64,000 nucleotides of DNA from Triglochin maritima (GCA_963682175.1 OY821791.1:19062542-19126541), one strand, 5' to 3'. Shown: positions 22,870 to 36,085, counted from the first letter of the stretch. The notes: generated by a model from the sequence alone, not told the origin. A program made the numbers and translations.

Positions 22870-22887
22870 TTTGGTGCCGTTGTTGGG
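22870..22887 (+). other. primer-binding site, Athila/Tat type
   Basis: TTTGGTGCCGTTGTTGGGG differs by a few bases from the usual Athila/Tat site TGGCGCCGTTGCCGGGGA, where a host tRNA primes reverse transcription. Confidence 0.75.
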
Positions 22888-22888
22888 G

Positions 22889-24090
22889 CGGTGGTCATCG
22901 TCGTTGTTGTTTCTACCATTTCGGTGGGGGTTTTCTTACGTTTTCTTTCAGTTTTGTTACTTGACAAGGGACTTAGTAGACATGGGAGTTTAACTGAGGG
23001 AAATAAGGAGCTAGGAAGAGTTTGGGGACCAGATTCCCCAAACAATCCACTAGTGGCGTATTTGCATCCACGAATGGCGGATTTGGTAAGTTTGTTGGAA
23101 TTTCCAATTCATCTAAGGCTCCGTTTGATATTCCTAGTTGATATCTGCTATTGTCGACCTCATGCATGCTCTGGTTAAGTGTTTGTAATTAATTTGGCTT
23201 GTATAACCCCTTCTTTAGACAACTTGGACCCTTAAATTCACAGAAAAAGATTAGATCAATTGTCATCTACGTCATGCATCATTTGTAGACCGCACACACA
23301 TATTGTCTTTCCATTTCTTTAATTTCTCATTGTCAATTGCTGGCGTGAGGTATGTGCACCCATTCTCTCATTCATGCATGGTTAAAGCATGCGTTAGTTG
23401 GTAAGAGTGAGGCGAGTGATTGATTGGTGTGTTGATTTCTATCTTAGGATTCAAAACAACCTAAGGGGGGTCGTCTCGTACAAGATAAGGTGTGAGATTT
23501 CATCACCCATTCCTTAGACCAAAAAATCACTCCTATTCAAAAGCCTTAATCTAAAATCAAGTAGACATTAACAACTAGGATTTGGGCGCAATTAGGAGAT
23601 AATCCCATTTTCAACGTTATGGCCTGAACGTCGTCGTTTGCCTAGTTGCATTGAGACTTTTGGGACCTCTGGGTCTTGATTTTCTCATTCGGCTTTGCCA
23701 CCTTTGGTTGAGGGAGGTGAGGCATTCGAAAGTGTTGGGAGTCGTGGTTAAGCGTCTTCTAGCTTAAGGACTGATGGCCAGCCTAAGCTGGTTTGAGTCA
23801 TCTTTGCTAGATTAGGCTTCTACCCTCACCCACTACCCACGTTCGATCTAAGGATTCTTCCCTTGTCATATGAGTCTTCTCCTCCTCTATATTCTTCAAT
23901 TAGTCTCCTCCTTTGATTACAACTTCTATCGTGTGTAGTTTTTTGAGTCGAATCGAGCATTTTATGCGAGGTTGGGCTCGTTCTGGTGAGAGCGCTCGAC
24001 TTGGGAGAGTGCATTTTTCTTCTGAGATGGACGGTCCCATCTCGGTTTCGAGATCCTTTGGAGCACGAGGCTGAGTCATCTCATGGAGGT
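22889..24090 (+). other. leader region of the Athila/Tat-like element
   Basis: No conserved domain was recognised in this stretch between the primer site and gag. Short open frames (for example 22891-23178) lack similarity. Confidence 0.5.
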
Positions 24091-24099
24091 GGGGTGATC

Positions 24100-26750
24100 G
24101 GGTTCCATATATGGATTACCTCAGTCCACTCCCACCACAACGTAGACCTCCTTCTCCTCCGACTCGGGAGGAAGAGGGATTCGGTCAGAATCGGGTTCTG
24201 GGTGCACCACTACCTTTAGCTCGACGGGATAGACCAATGTCTCTCTGGGAGCGGACGCATCCTATTCGGGTCGTGCAACCTTCTTGCATAGTTCTCCTGC
24301 CTGCTAGCGGGAACAAATATGAATTGAAATCTCAATATGTGAGCATGCTTCCTACCTTCATAGCTAATATGGAGTATCCGTATATCTTTATACGTGAATT
24401 CGAGGAGCTCCATGTTCAAGCTTCAACAACTTGAGGAGGATTATGTCTGGTTGAGGATGATTTCTTTCACGTTGAAGGATAACGCGAAGAAATTGACGTA
24501 TAGCCTCCCGGCAAACTCGATTCGGTCTTGGGATGAATTCGTGACCATTTTTCTAAAGAGATTCTTCCCCTAAATGAAGACTCAATAGATAAGGTACTAG
24601 ATACATCAAATGTATCAAACTGAGACCGAATCATTTCATGTTTTCATTGAGAGGTTCAAAGACCTTCTTCTGCAGTGCCCTCATTATGGAATTGAGCTAT
24701 GGCAGCTGGCCAGATTGTTTATGAGGGCCTCAACAACAACACCTGCACATTGTTGGGGTCGATGTGCTAGGGTGATTTCATAATGAAACTCATTGATGAG
24801 GCATGTGACGTTTTTGAATTAATGGCGGAACGTACCCTTGAGAAGGACACTGGTTGACATCATTTCATGCTTATACTTGTATCTTATATCCATTATCTTA
24901 CCCTTAAGTAATGCCACGTGACGATTTTTATGTTTGAATTTCAGAAATAAATAAGTTTGAAGAGATGAAGCATGAAAGGAACCAAAAGCAGGGAAAAGGA
25001 CTTAATTGTGAGACTTGGGGACTAAGATGCAAGGGAGAAGGACCTGAACGTAAGACCAAAGGACCAAAGAGCAAAACAGAAAACTCCACACCATGATGGG
25101 GAGTATTTTGGCAATTCTATTTGGGTCGGTGTTGTAATGATAGGTCTTGCCATGAGGTACTTCTTATGCATTAACAAACACTAACCACACTCGAGCTTAT
25201 TGTATGCATTCACCACACTTATTTCATGTGGACACACACTCCACCCCTTAGGGATTTTCCATTCCTGAGTTTTAACTCCTTTCATTAGTTGCTTAGTTTA
25301 GTTTGTTTTGTCATTTCATTTCATGCTTTCTAGTTTCCTAGTTTAGATTAGTGTAGTTTAGTGTAATCAATCTTTCTCTCCTTTCTTTCCCACTCGCCTT
25401 CGCATAAACCAAAAGTCGACACACCTCCCTGTGGACGACTTGTATTTGTCACCGCTTCAACGCGGCCGTGCACTTGTGGTTAATATAAAACGAATCAATC
25501 AAACACCATGAAAGAGCCACCAGCAACAAGGTCGTCTGGTCGAGCTGGATCATACTAAGTTGAGTAAACTATCGCGTCTGAGGCAAAAATGGTTGCTCTC
25601 ATGCGTAGGATTGAGAGTTTAGAGTTGGACCGAGCTCCTGTAGCTCAGGTCGCTACTCCCACTTGTAGTAGGTGTGGACTTATGGGATATAGTGAATTGG
25701 AATGTGCTTACGCTCCAAGCGATACTGAGCACGCAAATGCGATGTATCAACAACGGCCCGTACAGTCACTCCTACAACCGGGATGGCGAAACCACCTTAT
25801 GTTCTCTTGGGGGGCCTAGTGGGGGCCACGGTCAGAGCTCGTCCATTTTATCACCCTCCACGTCCATCGGCGACCTACCAACCCACACATCAAAGGTCTC
25901 AGCCCCATACTCACCAACCTCCTCACGCCTCACCATCGGGTTATTCTAACTGAACTCCACTACCCAAGTAGGTTGACCCAAAGTACCCCTGTCTTGAACA
26001 AACCCTTCAAGCGTTCATGCAGAGCAATCAAAGTTCATTCAAAACATTGAAAGTGCAAGTCAACCATTTGGCTCATCAGGTCCATAAACGTGAGAATGGT
26101 CAATTCCCAAGTCAACCCAAGGTGAATCCTGGGATACCCAATCTCAAGGAAGGCCACTATTGCCTCGAGCTACCTCCCAACCGACCCATCATGTTAATAT
26201 GATACATACTTTGAGGTATGGTAAGGAGGTAGACAACCAAATTGGGTTGCCTTCCTTGCAATCACCATCTCTTCGTGTCACCAGACCTGTGATGATACCC
26301 ACATCTTTGAGGGAGCCAGATCCTGAGGTTCCCTCAACGAATACTTCCAGGAAGGAGCTTGATCCCGAGGTTCCTTCTCCTTTGATTTCGACAATGGGGC
26401 CGAACCATGAGGTTCCCTTGTCTCATCATATGTCAAATGAATCATAGTCTGAGGTTCCTTCGCAAGACCCTTTTGCCCCCAAGGTGCCTTTCCCTGAGCA
26501 CCTTAAAAAGAAAACTTCGAATCAACACCACAAAATGCTTGATATCTTTCGGCAAGTTAAGGTGAACATTCCGTTGTTGGGGGTGATTCAAGAGATGACG
26601 CCTTATGCCAAAGTTCTCAAGGATATATGAACAAATGTGCACCAAAAAGAGAAAATCCCATGTTCCCAAGAAAGTTTTTCCTATGGAAAACGTGAGTTCA
26701 TTGTTGGCACAACCCATGCATGTCAATACATCGAGCTTTATTGGACTTAG
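24100..26750 (+). pseudogene. gag of the Athila/Tat-like element
   Basis: Retrotransposon Gag, a particle protein. Readable blocks in order are RRDRPMSLWERTHPIRVVQP and YPYIFIREFEELHVQ (24225-24420), SFTLKDNAKKLTYSLP (about 24464-24510), FIERFKDLLLQCPHYG (about 24645-24690) and LIDEACDVFELMAERT (about 24790-24840). After the inserted LTR come EAKMVALMRRIESLE (from 25580) and a knuckle-like CSRCGLMGYSELEC, in which the usual His is Tyr. QPGWRNHLMFSW follows. The stretch before protease (PFPEHLKKKTSN, VKVNIPLLGVIQEMTPYAKV) ends at the start of the protease motif. Stops and frameshifts are frequent. Confidence 0.8.
24855..25535 (+). mobile_element. solo LTR-like insertion in gag
   Basis: CTGGT is repeated at 24850-24854 and 25536-25540. 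Removing the segment plus one CTGGT restores a continuous gag frame (EKDTG joined to RAGSY). The start TGACATCATTTCATGC resembles the 3' LTR start at 31057, so it is probably an LTR of the same or a sister gypsy family. The end AAGGTCGT does not give a canonical CA terminus, so the right border is less certain. Confidence 0.6.
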
Positions 26751-28627
26751 TTAAAGAAATGTGTTCTAAAAGTTTTACTTTTAAATGTCTTTTATTATGA
26801 ATTGAATGTGTTGAACATTTTGTTCCTTGATTAATGTATTCGTGTTTTGGAAGAGTTGAGGAAGAGGTTCTTGGTCTTTAACTATAGAGCTCTAAAAGAT
26901 AATGGATTACATAAATCAAAAGTAATTCACTATCATCGTAATTAACATGGGACATTAATTGTCGAGTTAAGATTCTCGTGCTCGTTAAGAGAGATATTGT
27001 AGCTCTACAAATATTTAACCACATGAGTATATAAAATAGAAAATGTTTCTTTCATATATTGAATTGACCCAACAAATGAAACATTATGGAATTGTGTTTG
27101 TATCATAAATGTTTCATTGTGTCTTTGAATACTAAGATATGAGACCTATATCTTTTCACCTAAGGAGTGTATGATTTGATTACTATCAAAAGCTATCAAT
27201 GAGTATAATGATAAAGGTATTAGTTGGTTATACAAAACTTGTGATGGAAAAGTCTATATGTCAAAAGATTATCATTGCCCATCTTGACATGAGTGATGAT
27301 ATTGCTGGGTCCATTGATAAAGCAAAATTGTAATGTGCACAATGAAACTTGTGTATAGTTACATATTTATAATTAACTTTAGAGATCAAGAAATGAATAT
27401 ATATTACAAAGATGACACAATTCTACTTTGTATAATATTCTCAATATCATGAGGTAAAGGATAGACACAAGTGATATAACATATAACTAAATGGATCGTG
27501 TTTAGTTCGAGTGAGGAAAACATCTTTATTATTTGAGTAACTATAATGTGTAGCTAGATACCGCTTATAGTTTATGATATAAAGTGTTTTATATCTATGC
27601 AAACATAACTTAGATCCTCCTATAGGTCACACCACAGAACTGGGAAGCAATGAATTTGATTTTATATTTTATATGATGTGTTGTGATACATGTGGTAAAA
27701 TATTAAAATCAAATATGTCGTGATTACGGCATAGTTAAAATAATAAATACATTTATATGAGATGTAAATATATTATGGGGTGTAATATTTGACATTATAT
27801 ATGATAGTATGTTGCATATAATAATATGATTTGTAACATTATGAAATATATAAATTTGCTAAAACCCTGAAGATCAAATTTTGTTGGTTATTGATCCAAA
27901 ATTTGGCAAAAGACAAAAAATAGTGCAAAACGATTGAATGTTTTTTTGCAAAACGGTCGACTGGTGAATAGTACTTTCTAGGTTTTTTAAAATATTTTTC
28001 ATGGTTTTCCTTGAATTAATAAGAGAATTTCTTTGATCATGGGTTGGATTTGTTTCAATTCGGTTAGAGAAGGTCAAAAGATGATTACGTGTCAAAATAT
28101 GATTGGATTAGAGGAGTTATTAACAAGGAATCATGTGCAAGTGGGTTGCACATGAATAGGCTTTGAGGAAGTCCTATAAATAGGACCCTCATCTCCTCAT
28201 TGTTAATATGTGAATGCAGAATTCTCTTCTACATATTTTGCCACCAAATCTATCTAAAAATTCCCTTGTTAGTTGAGTGTTTGAGATATTAAATTCTTAG
28301 GAGCAAAAATGGGTAATTAGCTATATTCTAGCCTTGAATTAGAGATTGATTGGCTAGCTCCTTTCTCTCTAAATCTTGTTTAGTGGTGAACACTTGGAGG
28401 AATTTCGAGGCGATTGAAGTGCAACAGGACTCCGGATATTCGAAAAGGTTTAAGAGAACCTTTTGGGTATGATTTTCTTCTATCCAATTTAATATTTATG
28501 TAGGATACATATATTAAAATGTATAGTCTATGTTTTGTACATGATTTTTTTTGAAAATATGAAACGATCCTAAATGCTTGTTAATTTTTTTAAAATTATA
28601 CACAAGTATAAGGCACGAAATCCTACA
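26751..28627 (+). mobile_element. solo LTR of the copia family, inside the protease motif
   Basis: Homologous throughout to the LTR at 2181-4313; it starts TTAAAGAAATGTGTTC (first G of TG mutated) and ends GAAATCCTACA. A perfect duplication CTTAG flanks it (26746-26750 and 28628-28632). It separates Asp-Leu from Gly-Ala-Ser of the protease DLGAS motif. Its palindrome region is mostly decayed; one GGTCGACTGG is visible near 27955. Confidence 0.9.
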
Positions 28628-28935
28628 CTTAGGTGCATCTGTTAATCTTTTGTCGTATTCTGTCTACGTCTACCTTGGTCTTGGAGACCTCAAACAAACA
28701 AAACGACTCTTCAACTGGCTGATAGGTCAATGAAGAAACCAAGGGGCGTGGTGGAAGATGTTCTTATCAAAGTTGGTGAGTTCATTTATCTAGTCGATTT
28801 CTTTGTTTTGGATACTGAACTTGTGCCAAACCCACTTTGACGAATTCCTGTTATTTTAGGGCGACCATTTCTAGCGAATTCCAATGGCTTGATCAATTTT
28901 CGTAATGGCCTGATGCACTTGACATATGGTAGTTA
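28628..28935 (+). pseudogene. gypsy aspartic protease, C-terminal part
   Basis: After removal of the solo LTR the motif DLGASVNLLSYSVY is read across 26743-26750 and 28633 on, the active-site region of plant gypsy retropepsins. It continues with ADRSMKKPRGVVEDVLIKVG, then IPVILGRPFLANSNGLINF and GLMHLTYG, in shifting frames. The protease cleaves the Gag-Pol polyprotein. A frameshift after LFNW and a stop after VPNPL inactivate it. No RT follows. Confidence 0.8.
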
Positions 28936-31042
28936 GTGTGCTAATTTCCACATCTTCACCATTGAGGAATAAACCAAGTGCCTTCGATGACCCTGTTGAG
29001 ATCAATCCTAGCAGGTGCCCTCTGTGGGCTCTAGGTCACCTGCTCTTCTGTCTGTATAAGTTGAAGACCCAATGTGGGTTAAGAATCAACCAACTGATAC
29101 CCTACAATTCAAACACCAGATGAAGATTCACCTCTCATTCATGCCTCCCATCTTTCTCATTTACAAGAGGCATCAAACGACCACAATGCTTATAAGGGTG
29201 TCAGGTGTTCAAGCAATTCTATTTCTAGACTGCACCATCTGGGGAATAAGTCCATGGTGTCAATTTGTGTGGATGAAATCATCCCTATGCACCCAAATAT
29301 CAATTGGACGGTATTTATTGATGAAATCACCCCTATGCACCCAAACATATTTGTTTCCATTTCTTTTCACAGACCTTGGTTTTGTGAGGCATGAACCATC
29401 TTCTTGGTTCATAAGCCTCTCAACAATCCTCCTATTTCTTAAGTTGCAACCACATGCAGGTGCATTTCTGCCTCGAGAGATGGTGGGTTCCCATTTGATA
29501 TCCCTTGACAAATGAAGATGGGAGCCCATTTTTGAACATAGTTATATTTGGAAAAAAAGACAAAAAAATACTCCAAGAGTGAGCATATCTTGTTGTTGGA
29601 TCCAACCCTTATGTATTTAACCCCAGTAGTTTCACGTATTTGTCTCCATTCTTAAGTATTTCATAGGTTTTGAGGGAAATTCAGGTTTGCGTCCATCAAC
29701 ATGACCATGAAAATTTCATTGTGTTTCAAATTTGGGGAGATCTTTTACTTTTTCATGCAAAATTCATGTAGTATCATGCTTGCATACATTGAGGACAATG
29801 CATGAAGTAAGTGTGGGAGGGTGCTTAACATTTGTATATATGTGGAGTCAAGTCTTTTTTCACTTTGTTTTTTGTTTTCTTTTGTTTGTATTGTTAAGGT
29901 CATGATAGTGTTCTGCATTTAATATCAATATATCTACTTGTCATGATCCTTAGGTGACTTGTCTTCTTTTGCTTTCCTAAGTGCTTTAAAAGTTTCATTT
30001 CTTTCAAAATCTTCATGTGTTTACGAAAGAAAATGTATTGTGGGTTTTGCGTGTGTTTAGCATGTGCAAAACCGTTAAGAGGCAAAGTAAAATGGATGGT
30101 CCCAAAATTGACTTGAACATGATGCATTAGGAAATCTAGTACACCCACTTTAGGTCTTATCTAGTCATAAGGATGCACCCCGGTTTTCCCTCAGGGGGGT
30201 GAGTAATCATAGGGGTTCAATACTAAAACAAATAAAGAAGTCCACCCTGAACCTAGGGAGTCGAACAATTCCTCTGTTAGTATAAGGAAGTTTGTCGTAG
30301 TTAGAGACCCTTAAACTCCTGTTGTGACATCTTAAGTGTAGGGGTTTGGGTTCATTTGTAGATAAGAAATAAGTGAGAAGGGTGTTCTCTCTTCTCGCAC
30401 GGGTCCTACCACTCGGGAAATTAGGTCTGAGGGGACTTAGTGCATGGTATTTTCGAGTCATCTGACTTGGGATGCACCGACCGAACTCCCGTTACACGGG
30501 TGGTAGGGATCACCCTATGTGGAGATGTGGGGGAAGGTGTACGTCATAGTGCAAGTCCTCATAGGCAATGATGCACGAAACCTGACCCTGAGAGAATTAT
30601 CCACCTACTAGTAAAAAAAGTAATACAAATAAGAATCTTAATGGACTTTACACGATGTATCACTTGAGAATATTAAGGTTGCCCATATTTTTTTACTTAA
30701 GTCCTTAATTAACTTGCACAAATGGTTCACTAGGTTATGTGTGTGGACTAGATACATATACAGAGTCGGCCCATAGGATTACCGTGTCCAATGATCGGAA
30801 AAAAGGACCATTGAGTCGTGTTGCTAGGTTGAATAATGCATCAATGTTTGGATTTTGTGGGTATATCCACTCAAGAGACACGACTCCTACGTCCTTGGCG
30901 ACAAGTAGGTTTAATGACTTGTTGTACGTGCTAAGTGTAACCATGATTCCTACGAAAGTGAGTTTGGATTTCCCCATTTTTCGTGTGTTTTCCTTTCTTT
31001 CATTTTTCTCACTTTTTGTTTTTCTCAGGACTAGCAAAAGTA
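28936..31042 (+). other. 3' non-coding region of the Athila/Tat-like element
   Basis: No RT, RNase H or integrase could be found. The stretch CATTGAGGACAATGCATGAA followed by GTGTGGGAGGG (about 29787-29822) is characteristic of the non-coding region after pol in Athila/Tat-type elements. Short open frames (29072-29515 and others) show no recognised similarity. Confidence 0.55.
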
Positions 31043-31506
31043 AATGTGGGGGTATTTGATTAGTAGCATATCATACATTCTATTTATGTTGTATATCCTT
31101 TATTTTACCCCAATTTTGTGCTACTCGAGTGTTTGTTTGTGGTATTTCAGGTATTAGGTAATAAAGAAGAGAAAAGGACTGAAATGTTAAAAGAAATGAC
31201 TCAAATAAAGCAAAATGGACCTGTTTATCATGCACAAGGACCCATCTGCAAATCAGGAAGAACCCAGCTAAAACCCAGAGGGAACAAAACGCACGAAAAA
31301 CATTTTAGGAGCAAAAATCCCTCAAAATCATGATCTTGAGGAATATTTGACAATTAAAGACAAATGGGCTCGAACCAGCAGACCAGGAGTGCACCTCAAG
31401 TGCAAAATAGGATGTTTAAGTTACTGAAGAAAATTGGGACAGATCGGACCCAAATGATCTACCAGTGGCGTATTTTGATTTGCTACTGGCGGAGCATACT
31501 GGTCCA
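31043..31506 (+). repeat. polypurine tract and start of the 3' LTR, truncated
   Basis: AAATGTGGGGGTAT precedes TTGATTAGTAGCATATC, the apparent LTR start (31057). It resembles the LTR at 24855. The LTR is interrupted at 31507 by a reverse copia solo LTR, and I could not identify its continuation beyond 33645. Confidence 0.55.
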
Positions 31507-33640
31507 TGTAGGATTTCATGTTTAATTGTGCATATATATTTTTTGAAATTTTATGCATAATAAGGATCAATTACAATTTTCTACGATTTATTTCATGCAT
31601 GTATCAGTTTGTTTTAATAACTAGTTTCAAAAACTTATTAAAACAAACACAAGGGAGTCCAAAATTCATACCTAGAAGTTCTCTAAAACTTCTTGATGTT
31701 CCAGAGACGTTGAGGAAGACGATCGTCGCTTCTTGTTGCGCCGGATGCCTCCGAGTGTTCACCGAAACCCTGAACAAGGTTGGAGAGAAAGGAGCTAGCC
31801 AATCAATCTCCAAACTAGCTTAGAATCTAGCTACAAACCCCTTCCTTAGTCTCTGAGATTTCTCCTTCCAAAGACTTAGAATTTAAGAGAATTTTCGTGG
31901 CCTTTTGTGGTGAATTAGGAGAGAAAAGAATTAGCAAAACTTATATCTTAATTAGGGAGAATAAAGACCTATTTATAGGCTCCAATCTTAATCTCAATCA
32001 TGGCTATTCTTAAGCCATGTTTTCTTGACATTTGCTCTCACAAACTAATTCCATAATGCATTACATGCATCCACAAAACGTTTGACCAAGTTTGGAGCTA
32101 ATCCAACCATTGATCAAATTAATCTCTTAATTATCAAAGGCAGGAAATCGATCGCGGTTCGATTTACCGAGTCACACTCGGTTAACCAAATATGTAACGA
32201 TTGTTTTACCGAGTATTAGACGGATCACCGATTCTTAAGGAGAAAAATTCTCCTTAACCGATCGGACGAATTCTTGTCTATAACCGAATGCCTTTCGGTT
32301 AACCGAAAATATCGAAACTGGACATTGTTCGGTCGACCGTTTCGGGTTCGGAATACCGATCCAGAATTCCAGGCACTTTGGTCAAGTTCGGTCAATCAAC
32401 TATGACTATCCGTTCCACGTTCAGTGGACCGATCCACAGATCCTTCGATCGACCGAACCATAACGGATTACCGAACTTTTACCCGATTTTGCCTTTTCAA
32501 ATTTTGGATTTATTTCCAACAAAATTTGAACTTTTGGGGGTTTTAGCAAATTCACAACTTATGCAATATATTATCCTATGCAACAATAAATTATTGCACC
32601 CCATAATTTATGCATCTCATATGAATTTATCATGATTCTAATTATGTTATATATTACAACATAATTGATTTTACTTGTTCACCACATATGTCATATTTTC
32701 TATAAGAAACCCGACACATCATAGGAACCAAAAATCAAGCTTCTTGTTTCCTAGTTTTTGTGGTGTGACCTATGGGAGGATCTAAACTAAGTTGGCAGTG
32801 ATATTAAGAGCTTAATATCACAAGCTATAAGCGGTATCTAGCTACACATTATAGCTCCCAATTAGTTAGATGTCTTAATTCCACTTGAACCAAAACCCGA
32901 TCCATTTAGTGATGGAGTGCACCACTTGTGTCCGTCCCTTGCCTCATGATATTAAGAACACACACAAAGTAGTATTGTGTCATCTTTGTATTAGTATTCA
33001 TTTCTTGATATCTTTAAGCTAGTTATAAATATGTGACTTAACTCAAATCACATTGTGCACATTATAACTTTGCTTTATCAAGGGGCCCACTAATATCATC
33101 ACTCAATTAAGAGGGGCAATGATAACATTTTGACTAACTATCTTCTCCAACAAAAGTCATACTTAACCAACCAATGCCTTTACACTACACTTATCGATAG
33201 CTCAAGACATTAGCCTAATCAAGTATTTCTTAAGTGATTAGATATAAGTCTCATATCAAAGGACCAAGGACACAATGAAATATTAATGATACAGAAACAC
33301 ATTTCTATAATATTTTACTTATTAGGTCTATTCAGTATACAAAAGTAATATTTTCCTCTTTTGCGTACCCGTGTTGTCACTCACTTGTAAAGCTACAATG
33401 ATCTATGACCAACACGACAATCTTAACTTGGTAATAAATGTCCCATGTTTATTACCATGATTGCGAATATCTTTTGTTTTATGCAAACCAATATCTTTTA
33501 GAGCTCTAAGGTTAAGGACCAAGAGCCTCTTCCTTAACACTTCTAAAACACGAATAACATAAACAAGGAACAAAATGATTTTCATTCAATTCATAATAAT
33601 TAACATTTAAAAGTAAAACTTTTTGAACACATTCCCTTCA
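31507..33640 (-). mobile_element. solo LTR of the copia family (reverse)
   Basis: In plus orientation it begins TGTAGGATTTCATG and ends ACATTCCCTTCA, the reverse complement of the 2181-4313 LTR over its full length (2134 bp). A perfect duplication GTCCA flanks it (31502-31506 and 33641-33645). Palindromic sites, mostly decayed to forms like GGTTAACC, lie at 32150-32470 with one GGTCGACCG near 32330. Confidence 0.92.
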
Positions 33641-33645
33641 GTCCA

Positions 33646-34450
33646 ATGGGCCCATAATTTCTCTCATGGTTTCGTCTTGATTATATGAGTGCAACAAACT
33701 ATAGAGACAATTATTACAACCGTCGTATTGCTCCCAACTCAGCATTCCTCAACTTCCGATCCCCGGGTGCTTCCTTTGTCACTTCATCTCTTCCAACCTC
33801 TTTGTACACAAAGGTCATCATGATGAGCTTGGCCATCACATGATGCAATGTCTCTTTAATATTTCCAACGGGATGCGCACCAATTGGTATCTTCTTATGA
33901 TCAATCATATGTGCTATATCGCTCGGCATAAATTAAACATTCTTCCCTTCCTGATGATTATCTCATTGATCGGCGATCATTTCAACAACAAACTTGATAG
34001 CGATCTCTTCAAATCATCGAGGACCACCATTGACAAGTATACACTCAAAAGGATGCGCTCCAAAAAGAAAGCAATTGACAAAGGTAGCAAAGATTATTCG
34101 ACCGATAATAAAGAAGTCCCGGACGAAGCCACATCAACCGACTTTCCACATTGGCCTCCTCCACCCGAGATCGAAGTTAATCCTAATTTGGATCCAAAGT
34201 CGACTCAAGGACCTCGGTGCTACACTAGCCCCAAATGGCCATCCGGTTCAGATGCACAATGGAGCAACCCACATGGGCTTGTGGATTGCAATTATAAAGG
34301 CATGCAAGAGCTCACATCTGAATTCCATGTGCTTCAATTGGCGACATCGAATTTGTTCAAATCAACAACCAAATTCTTGTGGTTGGAGATTCTCGTTGAG
34401 TGTTTATCGATTCGCAAAATGAAATCATGGATTTCCTTCGAAATATGAAC
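33646..34450 (+). pseudogene. coding remnant of a Sirevirus-like retroelement, downstream type
   Basis: A 202-codon open frame (33840-34448) includes YIARHKLNILPFLMIISLIG, DSDLFKSSRTTIDKYTLKRM, a Lys-rich stretch and FPHWPPPPEIE. The pattern (helical block, LP-type segment, basic linker) reminds me of the plant-transposon-associated ORF found in some LTR elements; that match is from memory. It is followed by several polypurine tracts and an LTR, so it lies at the 3' end of an element. Frame changes near 33840 suggest decay. It is not part of gag as seen in the gag-only family. Confidence 0.4.
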
Positions 34451-34609
34451 AATTCAAACAACTAAGACCTATCTATTTGCTTGTTTATTTCTTTGTTTTT
34501 TGGATTTGCCTTTGTATCGATGTTATCTTCCCTTTGAGTAATGAAAATTCATTTTCTTATTGTTTGGCTTTTTGTTTCCACCTATACTTCATAAATCATT
34601 TTGTTTAAT

Positions 34610-34763
34610 GTGAAAAGAGGGAGAAAATTGACATAATATGCTTCAATGACTATATGAAATTCATGCACATCGTAAGGGGGTTTCATCTACCTTATGCATA
34701 TTGATAGGGGAAGCACGTACACAATTTAACATTAGTTTGTCATCAGAAAAAAGGAGAGATTGT
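34610..34763 (+). other. multiple polypurine tracts
   Basis: AAAAGAGGGAGAAAATTG, GTAAGGGGG, ATAGGGGAAGC and the terminal AAAAAAGGAGAGAT occur before the LTR start at 34764, in the same arrangement as in the gag-only elements. Confidence 0.6.
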
Positions 34764-36085
34764 CGTCTTTTAAGCCACATTACTATTAATTTCGATGATT
34801 AACAAACTAATATTATGCTTTACCCAAAATCACACATCACATAGAAATGCATGCTTCAATGACATATATATATATATTGTATGACTCTAACATTGTAGGT
34901 GATTAAATTGGGAATTAATCAACAAAGATATTAATGATGAAGACTTGTAATCAAAGCTCAAGATGAATGCTCGCCTTTAGGCCTTAATCTATGTTAGTTT
35001 TGATGATTAATCAAACAAATCTTAATCAATCGACCTAGTCAATCAAGGTATGCCAACATGTACATGCATTGCATATACACTTGTTACTTGTCAATCATCT
35101 TAATAAGTTGATCCAGATATTCAACAGAATGAGCATTGGGACAAAGACTCAAGATTGTAACAAAGCTTTGGACCAAGATTTGTAATTTTCCATTTATTGT
35201 GTCCATAAGATTAAATGTAAACTTCGGCACTAGGATTCTATCCTGGCCAAGTTCGTTCACCAAACATCTAACGGATAGCCGAGCTCTTCTAATCTGTATT
35301 TGTTAGGAAGATCTCTAGTGGGACGACCGAATGACATTTGATAAACCCAATCACCCTGGACCGGTTTTGCAGTTTACTCCAATGGTCACATTTGAATGTT
35401 GCCTTAGAGCCTAATTGACTTGTCCATATTTTGGACGACTGATCTTCTATCGGTCAACCTTTTTTTTCTTAGCCTTTGGCGAGCAATGATTATTTACACG
35501 TTGAATGTGAACGTGACCTTCAATGGGCATCTGAACCATAACTGTCAGTAGAAAACCCATGCCTACTTCAGTCATCCGAATAGTTGGCAGTCTACCGAAC
35601 CCATTTTATCAGAGCCTGACCATTCCTTACTATCCACCTTAAAATGGTGAATCGAACCTCATTTGGTGAACCGACTTAAATTGGTGGAAATTAGAAAACG
35701 TTAGTGGAAGTTGGTGATCAGTTATCTGAATCATTTTCGGTCAATCGAACCCTTAATTCCAACCAAATGAACCATCTTGTTTCAGACAACCATTCTTCCA
35801 ACGGTTGACCAAACTAGCCTAGAAATATGCTTGAACTTAAAGCAAACTCTTCCTTCTCAATGGTTCATAACTCTACCAACTCCCCCAACAACTCTATTAG
35901 CTTTGAAGCCTATATAGGCCTCATTCAAGAGACACAAAGTAGAACTCTAGACTCTTAATTCATCCACACTATTTGTGCTCTTAATTCCCAAACCTTCAAA
36001 GCTCCAATACACTCAAAGTCAAACTTCACCATTTGCATACCCATTCCAATCAAACTTGGTACTTTGGTTGCCGAATTCATTGTTA
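34764..36085 (+). repeat. Sirevirus-like LTR, partly duplicated and truncated
   Basis: A first LTR start (TGTCGTCTTTTAAGCC, 34764) runs about 200 bp and is followed by a second start (GCTCGCCTTTAGGCC, about 34970) that runs through the promoter region (CCTATATAGGCC, about 35913) to about 36085, where it is cut. It is related to but divergent from the LTRs at 5604 and 46264. Palindrome positions are present only as decayed variants such as CGGTCAACC and GGTTGACC. Confidence 0.5.

Larger units (their letters stand above)
21593..31506 (+). mobile_element. Athila/Tat-like Ty3/gypsy retrotransposon, degenerate and multiply interrupted
   Basis: The order is 5' LTR (ending 22865), primer site (22870-22887), leader, gag (24.1-26.7 kb), aspartic protease (26.7-28.9 kb), a 3' non-coding region, polypurine tract (about 31043) and the start of a 3' LTR. 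Reverse transcriptase, RNase H and integrase are missing between 28.9 and 29.7 kb, so pol was deleted. Solo LTRs of other elements interrupt it at 24855-25535, 26751-28627 and 31507-33640. The left border is uncertain. Confidence 0.75.
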
